Assembly (NCBI GenBank): GCA_023428515.1
Contig: JAEYXI010000394.1
Location: 1-14,396, forward strand
Direction: 5' to 3'
Length of the DNA: 14,396 nucleotides
Source of the DNA: Pseudomonadota bacterium
GTDB taxonomy: Bacteria > Pseudomonadota > Alphaproteobacteria > Rhizobiales > Rhizobiaceae
Part shown: one piece after another, positions 5,618 through 12,144 of the stretch
How positions within the stretch are numbered: the first letter of the stretch is position 1
Layout of the letters: each line of letters starts with the position of its first letter
The notes under the pieces: generated by a model
Database searches by the model: none
Seen by the model: the letters and a program-made list of their open reading frames with translations, nothing else
What the model was told of the DNA's origin: nothing
Made by a program: the position numbers and the translations under genes

Positions 5618-7157
5618 CCGTATCGAGCTGAAGGCCGATCTTTCCTTTGACGAAGCCGGCACCATCACCGGCATTGCGTGGCCCTTCGGCATCCCTGACA
5701 GCGTGGGCGACGTGATCGTGAAAGGCGCCATGCGCCTGCCGTCCGCGCTGCCGATCCTGAACGAGCACGACCAGCGGCAGGTTGTCGGCACGTGGGAGTC
5801 CGTCACCGAGACCGATACCGGCATCGAGGTAAAGGGCCGGCTCTTTATTGAAGGCGTCGCCCCGGCCCGCGCCATTCGCGAGCAAATCCGCAAAGGCGTC
5901 TCCGGCGGCTTGTCCATCGGCTTCAGCCACAACGGCTTTGAGCGCCTGCCCTCCGGTGGCCGGAAGTTCACCGACATCACCCTTACCGAAATCAGCATTT
6001 GCCGCCGGCCGATCCATCGCGCCGCCGGCATCACCGAAGTGAAATCCGAACCCCAGGACTCCAAGGACACCCACATGGAAAACGACGTGCAGAACGAAAC
6101 GGAAACGAAGGCGCTGAACGACAACCTCGCCGCGCTCGCCGCTGAAGTGGCGAAGGGCAAGAAGCGTATCGAGGCGCTGGAAGCCAAGGGCAACCGCCTG
6201 CCGGTTGGCGAGCCGGCCAATGATGACACCGAAACCAAGGCATTCGAGGCGCTTCTGCGCCATGGCGAAAAGCGGCTCGCGGACACCGAGACGAAGGCCC
6301 TTGTGGTCGCGAACGACGGTTCGGCCGGCTACCTCGCCCCCAGCGAATACGGTGCCGAGATCATCAAGAAGCTGGTGGAGTGGTCGCCCATTCGCCAGTA
6401 TGCCCGCATCGTCACCATCGGCGCCCGCGAGATCAAGTATCCGCGCAAGGTGTCTGGCGCCACTGCCCTGTGGACCGATGAGGGCGCGGAATCTGCCGAG
6501 TCCACCATGGTCTTCGAGCAGGTGACGATTGCGCCGCACCAGCTCACGACCTTCACCGACATTTCCACCCAGCTTCTGGAAGATACCGCTTACGATCTTC
6601 GCGGCGAGCTGATCGCGGACTATGCCGAGGCGTTCGGCAAGGCGGAAGCCGTCGCCTTCGTGTCCGGCAATGGCACCGGCAAGCCGAAGGGGCTGCTTGC
6701 GGCTGCCGGCATTGCCGAGGTGAAGACGGGCGCCGCTGCCACCCTCGGCACCGATCCTGCCGCGACCATCATCGGCATGTTCCATTCGCTGCCGGGCGTT
6801 CATGCGCAGAACGCCGTTTGGCTCATGAACCGGAAGACGCTTGGCGCCCTTCGCACTCTGAAGGACGCCACCGGCCGCTTCATCATGCTCGACCCGATCA
6901 CGTCCGGCGGTGCGACCACGCTGCTTGGTCGCCCCATCGTGGAAGCCGTGGATATGCCGGACGTGGCGGCTGGCGCGTTCCCGATCATGTTCGGTGACCT
7001 TCAGGGCTACCGGATCGTGAACCGCACGGACCTGAACGTGCTTCCCGATCCCTACAGCCTCGCGACGAAGAGTCAGGTGCGTTTCCATGCCCGTGCCCGT
7101 GTCGGCGCGGACCTGACGCACCCCGACCGCTTCGTGAAGCTGAAGGTCGCGGCGTAA
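5610..7157 (+). CDS. Fused HK97 prohead protease and major capsid protein
   Basis: One 515-residue chain joins two normally separate proteins. Residues 1-150 are an HK97-type (U35) prohead protease with His53 in NEHD and Ser102 in SGGLSIGF, the expected catalytic pair. Residues 156-225 form a charged helical delta/scaffold region, and about 226-515 are an HK97-fold major capsid protein (NDGSAGYLAPSEYGAEIIK; FVSGNGTGKPKGLL; near the end RFHARARVGADL). The protease would remove the delta region during capsid maturation. I chose ATG 5610, with GAGG 6 bp upstream and an 8-bp overlap with the previous stop, over upstream in-frame ATGs at 5559 and 5589 that lie deeper in that gene. An internal ATG at 6075 has its own Shine-Dalgarno sequence and could give free capsid protein. 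Confidence 0.92.
   Translation: MSDRIELKADLSFDEAGTITGIAWPFGIPDSVGDVIVKGAMRLPSALPILNEHDQRQVVGTWESVTETDTGIEVKGRLFIEGVAPARAIREQIRKGVSGGLSIGFSHNGFERLPSGGRKFTDITLTEISICRRPIHRAAGITEVKSEPQDSKDTHMENDVQNETETKALNDNLAALAAEVAKGKKRIEALEAKGNRLPVGEPANDDTETKAFEALLRHGEKRLADTETKALVVANDGSAGYLAPSEYGAEIIKKLVEWSPIRQYARIVTIGAREIKYPRKVSGATALWTDEGAESAESTMVFEQVTIAPHQLTTFTDISTQLLEDTAYDLRGELIADYAEAFGKAEAVAFVSGNGTGKPKGLLAAAGIAEVKTGAAATLGTDPAATIIGMFHSLPGVHAQNAVWLMNRKTLGALRTLKDATGRFIMLDPITSGGATTLLGRPIVEAVDMPDVAAGAFPIMFGDLQGYRIVNRTDLNVLPDPYSLATKSQVRFHARARVGADLTHPDRFVKLKVAA
6063..6077 (+). promoter_or_regulatory. Internal ribosome-binding site and start within the protease-capsid gene
   Basis: AAGGA at 6063-6067 lies 7 bp before an in-frame ATG at 6075 (Met156), exactly at the boundary between the protease domain and the delta/capsid part. 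Initiation here would produce a 360-residue delta-plus-capsid protein similar in size to a stand-alone HK97 capsid precursor. This could supply excess capsid subunits over protease. The motif is seen; its use is inference. Confidence 0.45.
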
Positions 7158-7161
7158 GCCC

Positions 7162-7791
7162 ATGGCCACGCCGCTCGCATATGAGGAATGGGAGATCGCG
7201 CACGGCGGCTATGCCGTGCGTCTCCGCCCCTCTTTGCGGGCGGCAGCTCGCCTTGAGCGCCTGCATGACGGCTTCACCGCCCTGCACCAGCACCTTGTCG
7301 AGTTCGACACCGCGACCGTTGCCGCGATCATCCGGCAGTCGGCTACAGACCCGAATGAGGCTCGCGCCTTCCTGCGCCACCTCGACACCCTGCCGCTCGC
7401 CACCGTGTCCGCAATCGCCCTGGCACCGCTGCACCAGCTTATCGGCGCCCTCACTCCGGCCGGCGACCCCGACGCCAAGCCGAACCCCAGCGCCCGGCCT
7501 ATGTCGTGGCCTGCCCTCTATGCCCAGCTCTTCAGCTACGGCACCGGCTGGCTTGGCTGGACGGCAGAAGCGACGTGGAACGCCACGCCTTCCGAAATCC
7601 TGAGTGCCTTCGCCGGCCATATGGACCGCCTGCACGCCATCCACGGATCGGGCAAGGCGGACAAAGGCGAAGCGTCGGAACCCTACACCGAAGAGCGCCT
7701 TGCCGAGCTGATCGACAGCGGCGGCACCGATCCCGCCTTTGACCGCGCCGGCCTCAAAGCCCTGAAGGCGCGCATTGCGAGTGGCGGATAA
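7162..7791 (+). CDS. Probable second tail assembly chaperone-like protein (209 aa)
   Basis: This 209-residue protein appears to have two parts. The N-terminal half (VRLRPSLRAAARLERLHDGF, then helices to about 100) has the layout of tail-chaperone proteins. The C-terminal half (MSWPALYAQLFSYGTGWLGW followed by ATWNATPSEILSAFAGH) resembles the short GTA gp10.1/TAC_6 chaperones, with their aromatic GxLGW and TPxEI signature. In many siphophages these halves are made by frameshifting; here they would be permanently fused. The start is ATG 7162, 4 bp after the capsid stop, with no clear Shine-Dalgarno sequence, so it probably depends on coupled translation. Its place directly after the capsid gene is not the usual one for a tail chaperone. 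Assignment is moderate; a head-associated protein is the alternative. Confidence 0.48.
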   Translation: MATPLAYEEWEIAHGGYAVRLRPSLRAAARLERLHDGFTALHQHLVEFDTATVAAIIRQSATDPNEARAFLRHLDTLPLATVSAIALAPLHQLIGALTPAGDPDAKPNPSARPMSWPALYAQLFSYGTGWLGWTAEATWNATPSEILSAFAGHMDRLHAIHGSGKADKGEASEPYTEERLAELIDSGGTDPAFDRAGLKALKARIASGG

Positions 7792-8141
7792 TGTCGCGCC
7801 GCCCGCCCCACCTTTGCGCCTGTGGCGCCCATGTCATCCCGCACGGCGAGCTTTGCCAGTGTCAGGCGAAGGCACGCCGCGAGCGTAACGCCCGGCACGA
7901 CGCCACGCGTGCGACGGCATCCGGGCGCGGATACAACCGCCAATGGCGTAAGGACCGCTTGGCCTTCCTGCGTATGCACCCGACCTGCGCCCTCTGTGCC
8001 CAGCCTGCAACCGTCGTGGATCACGTCATCCCGCACCGTGGCGATAGCGCGCTCTTCGACAACACCGCGAACTGGCAGGCCCTTTGTGCCCCCTGCCACA
8101 ACAGCGTGAAGCAGCGCCTTGAGCGGAGGCCGCGCCGGTGA
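7791..8141 (+). CDS. HNH endonuclease
   Basis: A 116-residue HNH nuclease. The core reads CALCAQPATVVDHVIPHRGD and then NWQALCAPCHNSVKQR, giving the ββα-metal fold with two CxxC zinc knuckles (CALC, CAPC), the HNH histidine in DHVIPH and the closing asparagine/histidine region. An additional N-terminal cysteine cluster (CACGAH, CQCQ) may bind a second zinc. The start is ATG 7791 in a TAATG overlap. HNH proteins next to terminase genes in HK97- and HK022-like phages stimulate large-terminase cleavage and packaging; this one lies six genes upstream of terS. It could instead be a homing-type nuclease. The motif assignment is firm; the packaging role is inferred from family knowledge. Confidence 0.9.
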   Translation: MSRRPPHLCACGAHVIPHGELCQCQAKARRERNARHDATRATASGRGYNRQWRKDRLAFLRMHPTCALCAQPATVVDHVIPHRGDSALFDNTANWQALCAPCHNSVKQRLERRPRR

Positions 8142-8635
8142 CGCCTAACACCAAGCTCGCGCTGGACGGCACCGAACAAACCATCACCGAATGGGCACTC
8201 GACTACGGCCTGACGCCTGAAATCATCATCGCCCGCATCGCGCGCGGCACAGGCAACGAAGCTGCAATCACCACGCCGATGCGCACCGGCCATGCTGGCC
8301 AGAAGCTGCCGATCTTCCATGTCAGGCAGAAGGCGCGGGATGGCAGGGCCGCGACGCCGATCACCGTCAACGGCGTGACGCGAACCCGGCGCGAATGGGC
8401 TGACGCCCTCGGCATTTCCTACAGAGCTTTCATCCAGCGCGTCGCACGCCACGGCCCCGCCAACGCGGTTGAACGCGCCTTAGCCAAGCGCCAAAGAGCA
8501 ATCAAGCAAGGTCAGACACCGGGGGTAGTCAACAACTTTGCGCAAGTATTGGGGACCGGCGCGGGGAGCACCGCGCAAGACACGACGAATATAGATTTTC
8601 ACAAGGATACCGAGAATGCCGACTGTAACGGTTGA
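8138..8635 (+). CDS. Protein with two HTH-like repeats, probably DNA-binding
   Basis: The 165-residue product contains two similar units, TITEWALDYGLTPEIIIARI (about 14-33) and RTRREWADALGISYRAFIQR (about 85-104). Each has the EWA-x-x-x-GL/IS-x-x-x-I-x-x-R spacing of the helix-turn-helix repeats often found beside HNH nucleases and phage methylases. The part after about 125 is low in structure and its DNA is more AT-rich, so it may be a variable tail. The start is GTG 8138 in a GTGA overlap with the HNH gene. A pairing in which this protein provides DNA recognition for the HNH nuclease is plausible from the overlap but not shown. No exact family is recognised. Confidence 0.62.
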   Translation: MTPNTKLALDGTEQTITEWALDYGLTPEIIIARIARGTGNEAAITTPMRTGHAGQKLPIFHVRQKARDGRAATPITVNGVTRTRREWADALGISYRAFIQRVARHGPANAVERALAKRQRAIKQGQTPGVVNNFAQVLGTGAGSTAQDTTNIDFHKDTENADCNG

Positions 8636-8939
8636 CCTTGCCAAGGCGCATATGAACCTCGATCACGACGCCGACAATGCACTGATCGAGCTTTATATCG
8701 AGGCGGCAGAACAGTTTCTTGCCAACCACATCGGGAAACACCCTTCCGCTTTCGCGCCGGTGCCGGCTGATCTTCGCCTAGCCGTTGTGCGCCTTGTGGC
8801 CTTCTACTACAGCAACCGCGAGTCCGCTTTCTCCGGTTCCGCGATGCAGATCGCGCCCTTCAGCGTCATTTCCACGGCCGAAAACTACCGCGTCAGTCAC
8901 TTCGGCATGCCCGTAGAGGAAGCCGTTGATGACTTCTAA
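8616..8939 (+). CDS. Phage head-tail connector (gp6-like adaptor)
   Basis: This 107-residue protein matches the gp6-like head-tail connector family, which forms the ring directly beneath the portal. The opening TVDLAKAHMNLDHDADNALI, then LIELYIEAAEQFLANHIGK and later LRLAVVRLVAFYYSNRESAF, are the typical helical bundle segments. The start is ATG 8616, preceded by AAGGA, and it overlaps the previous gene by 20 bp. It ends after the start of the next gene. It opens the neck cassette of connector, gp10, tail terminator and joining protein. Length is normal for the family. Confidence 0.85.
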   Translation: MPTVTVDLAKAHMNLDHDADNALIELYIEAAEQFLANHIGKHPSAFAPVPADLRLAVVRLVAFYYSNRESAFSGSAMQIAPFSVISTAENYRVSHFGMPVEEAVDDF

Positions 8940-9360
8940 GCGCGACGACGGCCTCGCGAAGACACTCGCCGCCTTCGACCGGCTGAAGAAGGAGCCGGCA
9001 GAGGCCATGATGAAAGCCGTGATGAAGTCGGCACAGGAGGTAGCGGCGCATGCGAAAGCTCTCGCTCCCGTCGAATCTGGTGCCCTTCGCGATTCAATCA
9101 CCGTGACGCCGCCCGGTGGAACCGCGCCGGCCTATCCGTTGCCCGGTGGCGCCATTGAACGGCACACTGCCCAGCCTTTCGAGGTGCTCGTTACCGCTGG
9201 TGACGCGGCAACGCCTTATGCCCACTACATCCACGACGGCACTAAGGAGATCGAGGCAAATCCCTTTCTGCGCCGGGCATTCCGACTGCTAGTCCAGCGC
9301 GCTTTCCGACGGATCGACCGCGCCGGGAAGAAGGCCGCTAAAATGTCGTGGGAGGGCTAA
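8929..9360 (+). CDS. HK97-gp10-family head-tail/tail completion protein
   Basis: This 143-residue protein belongs to the HK97-gp10 family, small neck or tail-completion proteins found between connector and tail terminator genes. Recognisable segments are AMMKAVMKSAQEVAAHAKAL, APVESGALRDSITV and PYAHYIHDGTKEIEANPFLR, the last being the family's characteristic aromatic/HDGT-NPFLR region. I chose ATG 8929, with GAGGA 8 bp upstream, rather than the preceding TTG. It overlaps the connector stop by 11 bp and abuts the next GTG. Length and neighbours agree with the assignment. Confidence 0.86.
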   Translation: MTSKRDDGLAKTLAAFDRLKKEPAEAMMKAVMKSAQEVAAHAKALAPVESGALRDSITVTPPGGTAPAYPLPGGAIERHTAQPFEVLVTAGDAATPYAHYIHDGTKEIEANPFLRRAFRLLVQRAFRRIDRAGKKAAKMSWEG

Positions 9361-9774
9361 GTGATCGAGCCGACCCGCGCCCTTCAGGCGACCATTCAAG
9401 CCGCCCTTGTCGCCTCGCCGGCCGTCGCCGCGCTGGTGCCGGCGGATCGCATCCATGCCGGCAGCACCCGGCCGGATGAGCTGCCGTGCATCCGCATCTC
9501 CGATGGCGATTGCGTCATGCTTGGCCGCGCCTCCGGCGGACAGTTCGTCGCCAGCGTGGCGCTGGACCTTCATATCTGGACGATGGCCGGCGCCATGGAT
9601 GAGGCGAAAACCATCGGCGCGGCGGTTGCTCGTGTGCTGATGGATTGGCCGCATGCGGAAGACTTCATCCTCTGCAACTTCAAGCACGTCAGCACCGTGT
9701 GGCCGCGCGACCCGAAGAGCGACTTCGGGCACGGCGTGCTGAGCGTAGAAGCCGTGATCCAGTGGAGGCTTTGA
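9361..9774 (+). CDS. DUF3168 tail terminator protein
   Basis: This 137-residue protein fits the DUF3168 family, structurally the lambda gpU-like tail terminator that caps the tail tube and joins it to the neck. It has the helix ALQATIQAALVASPAVAALV, the short segment DELPCIRISDGDCVMLGR, the strand VALDLHIWT, and a C-terminal HGVLSVEAVIQWRL typical of the family. The start is GTG 9361 directly after the gp10 TAA. It ends in a 1-bp overlap with the next ATG. Its presence shows that a siphovirus-type tail is meant to attach to this capsid. Confidence 0.85.
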   Translation: MIEPTRALQATIQAALVASPAVAALVPADRIHAGSTRPDELPCIRISDGDCVMLGRASGGQFVASVALDLHIWTMAGAMDEAKTIGAAVARVLMDWPHAEDFILCNFKHVSTVWPRDPKSDFGHGVLSVEAVIQWRL

Positions 9775-10082
9775 TGCAGGCCGGGAAGTTGGACCGCCTT
9801 ATCACCATCGAGCGCGCCACCAAGAGCGCAGGCGTCTACCCCACAACGGAATGGGGCGTGATCGCCTCGCCGCGTGCCCAGCTCGTGCGCGTCGCAGATA
9901 GTGAGTTCGCCACCGGTTTCGGAGAGGCGACGGCCGGCGAGATCGTGTTTCGCATCCGCTGGCGCGACGGCATCACGACCGCCGACCGCATCGCCTATGG
10001 CGGCAAGCGCTACGACATCAAGGAGATTGCCGAGATCGGCCGGCGCCGTGGCCTCGAATTGCGGGCGGTGGCGACGACATGA
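9774..10082 (+). CDS. Phage head-tail joining (head closure) protein
   Basis: This 102-residue β-rich protein matches the Phage_H_T_join family (SPP1 gp16-like head closure), which plugs the portal-connector channel after packaging. The pattern MQAGKLDRLITIERAT, then EWGVIASPRAQLVRV, EIVFRIRWRDGITTADRI and GKRYDIKEIAEIGRRRGLEL is diagnostic. The start is ATG 9774 with GGAGG 5 bp upstream; a longer upstream frame from 9645 is only an overlap with the DUF3168 gene. In most genomes this gene comes before gp10 and DUF3168; here it comes after them. The TGA overlaps the terS ATG. Confidence 0.88.
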   Translation: MQAGKLDRLITIERATKSAGVYPTTEWGVIASPRAQLVRVADSEFATGFGEATAGEIVFRIRWRDGITTADRIAYGGKRYDIKEIAEIGRRRGLELRAVATT

Positions 10083-10468
10083 CCCACCTTCGCGGGGTTA
10101 AGCCCGCCCTCTCCCCGGATCGCGAACCGCTCGCCAAGGCGCCATCGGCACCGAAATGGATGACGCCAGAGGCGCGTGCCGAGTGGAAGCGGATCATGCC
10201 ACGGCTGATTAGTGACCGGATCATCACCACGGCGGACCTGACAGGCGTTGAAAACTACTGCGTTGCCGTTGGCCGCGTCCGCGAGATCGAGCGGCTTTTC
10301 AGCACCTCCGGCACCTTGGATAAGGGGCTTTTCGGCATGCAGAACCGCGCCATGCAGACGGCCCGGCAGCTCGCCGCCGAATATGGCCTCTCGCCCGTCT
10401 CGCGTGCCCGTGTCGGCAGCGGCGCCGCCCCGGACGATGACGACGACAACCCGCTGAAGGTGTGTTGA
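10079..10468 (+). CDS. terS: P27-family phage terminase small subunit
   Basis: This 129-residue protein belongs to the P27-type small terminases, which recognise the packaging site and recruit the large subunit. It opens with the family's LSPDREPLAKAPSAPKWMT, followed by EARAEWKRIMPRLI, ITTADLTGVENYCVAVGRVR and a C-terminal helix MQTARQLAAEYGLSPVSRAR. It ends in an acidic stretch (DDDDDN). The start overlaps the upstream stop as ATGA, and the stop overlaps the terL ATG. It would bind a cos or pac site in this element. Its position downstream of the whole neck cassette is atypical. Confidence 0.9.
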   Translation: MTHLRGVKPALSPDREPLAKAPSAPKWMTPEARAEWKRIMPRLISDRIITTADLTGVENYCVAVGRVREIERLFSTSGTLDKGLFGMQNRAMQTARQLAAEYGLSPVSRARVGSGAAPDDDDDNPLKVC

Positions 10469-12132
10469 TGGCCAGCACCTTCCCGACATGGGTTTTCGAC
10501 AACAGCGAGATTCCCGACCCGCTTGGCCACGGCGAGCGGGCGGTTGAGTTCCTGCGCCGGCTGAAGCATCCCCTTAGCACCGAACCGGGCTTTCGGTTCC
10601 AGCTCCCGAGGTGGCTGGAGCGCATCGTGCGCCGCATCTATGGCCCGCGCGACGCTGACGGCGAGCGCATCGTGCGCGAAGTCTTCCTTTTCCTGCCGCG
10701 CGGGAACCGGAAGACCAGCATTGCGGCGGCTCTGGCGCTTCTGCACCTCTTGGGGCCGGAGCGTGTGCCCGGTGGCCAGATCATTTTCGCCGCCTCCGAC
10801 CGCGAACAGGCCGGCATCGGGTTCCGCGAAGCCGCCGGCATCGTGGAAATGGACGCGCGCCTTGAAGGCGTCACGCGCGTCTATGAGCCGCAAACTGGCG
10901 TTCGGACGATCAAGAGCAGGCTGGACGGCTCGACCCTCAAGGCTGTTTCCTCCGATGGCAAAGCGCAGCACGGCACCACGCCGACCTTTGTGCTCGCGGA
11001 TGAAATCCACCAATGGCCGCGCCGCGACCTTTGGGAGGCTCTTCAGTCCGGCATGGCGAAGCGCAGGGGCGGCTTGACGGTTGTCGCCACCACGGCCGGC
11101 CGTGGCAGTGAGGGCTTGGCGGCAGAGCGCTACGGCTATGCCCGCAAGGTGGCCCTTGGCGAGATCGAGAATCCCGCCTTCCTGCCGATCATGTTCGAGA
11201 TCGACCGGGAAGAGGATTGGCAGGATGAAGCCATTTGGCACCGCTACAATCCCGGCCTCGCCCTCGGCTTCCAAGACATCAAGAAACTGCGCTCTGATGC
11301 CGAAGAGGCGCGGGCGAACCCCGCAAAAGCCTATGAGTTTCAGCAATACCATCTGAATCGCTGGTTCGGGAACAGCCGCGATCCCCTGTTCGATATGGGC
11401 ACCTATGATGCCGGCCGCGTTCCTTCGGTGGACCTGACGGATGAGGCTAGCCGTGAAGACTTCCTGACGGACCTTGAGGCGCTGCCCTGCTTCCTCGGCG
11501 TGGACATGAGCGTGAACGGCGACCTTACCGCCGTCGTCGGCGCGTGGCGCCATCCCGACGGGACGATCACCGCACACCCTTGGTTCTTTGTGCCTGGCGA
11601 TGAGCTTCGCGAGCGCGGCATGCGCGACGGCGTGCCCTATGAGCAATGGCGCGACGAAGGGCTGATCATCGCCATTGATGGCCCCGTCATCATGCCGGAA
11701 GCCGTCGAAGAGCATATCCGCGAGCTTTGCGGGCGCTTCGACGTGCGCGAGATCGCGTTCGATCCGCACCTTGCGCGGATGACCATGCAGCGCCTCTATG
11801 ACGATGGCCTCCCGACCGCGGAAATGCGGCAGGGTCCGCTCACCATGGGGCCGGCCATCGGCACCCTTGAGCGAACCGTGAACGGGCGGATGCTGCGCCA
11901 TGCCGGGCACCCGGTGCTGCGCCATCATTTCGATTGCGTCGTCGCCAGCCGGAACGACACCGGCCTCGTGCGCATGCACAAGGGCAAGAAGTCCGACCGT
12001 ATCGACGGCGCCGTCGCGTGCGCCATGGCGGTAGCCCGCGCCGCCATGAACGACAACCGGCCCTCACTTCTGGAACTTGATCCCGACGAATTCGACCGCC
12101 TGCACGCGGAAGCCGCCGCAGCGGCGGCATAA
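10468..12132 (+). CDS. terL: Phage terminase large subunit
   Basis: This 554-residue protein is the packaging ATPase and nuclease. Walker A is LPRGNRKT (Lys82), typical of the Terminase_1 family paired with P27 small subunits, and Walker B is VLADEIH (Asp178-Glu179). The RNase-H-like nuclease has Asp346 (GVDMSVNGDLT), Asp432 (FDPHLARM) and Asp513 (SDRIDGAVA). All key residues are present, so it should be active. I chose ATG 10468, with GAAGG 7 bp upstream, over an in-frame GTG at 10462. Its overlap with terS makes them a coupled pair. It is followed after 12 bp by the tape measure rather than by the portal, which lies 7 kb upstream. Confidence 0.95.
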   Translation: MASTFPTWVFDNSEIPDPLGHGERAVEFLRRLKHPLSTEPGFRFQLPRWLERIVRRIYGPRDADGERIVREVFLFLPRGNRKTSIAAALALLHLLGPERVPGGQIIFAASDREQAGIGFREAAGIVEMDARLEGVTRVYEPQTGVRTIKSRLDGSTLKAVSSDGKAQHGTTPTFVLADEIHQWPRRDLWEALQSGMAKRRGGLTVVATTAGRGSEGLAAERYGYARKVALGEIENPAFLPIMFEIDREEDWQDEAIWHRYNPGLALGFQDIKKLRSDAEEARANPAKAYEFQQYHLNRWFGNSRDPLFDMGTYDAGRVPSVDLTDEASREDFLTDLEALPCFLGVDMSVNGDLTAVVGAWRHPDGTITAHPWFFVPGDELRERGMRDGVPYEQWRDEGLIIAIDGPVIMPEAVEEHIRELCGRFDVREIAFDPHLARMTMQRLYDDGLPTAEMRQGPLTMGPAIGTLERTVNGRMLRHAGHPVLRHHFDCVVASRNDTGLVRMHKGKKSDRIDGAVACAMAVARAAMNDNRPSLLELDPDEFDRLHAEAAAAAA

Positions 12133-12144
12133 GGAGACTTCACC

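Noticed and set aside
9645..9773. Longer N-terminus for the head-tail joining protein
   Set aside because: It lies wholly inside the DUF3168 gene in another frame; the ATG at 9774 has GGAGG at proper spacing and gives the family's normal length.
10255..11979. Minus-strand open frame opposite terS and terL (574 codons)
   Set aside because: Opposes a terminase with intact Walker and nuclease residues; no start signal or motif of its own.
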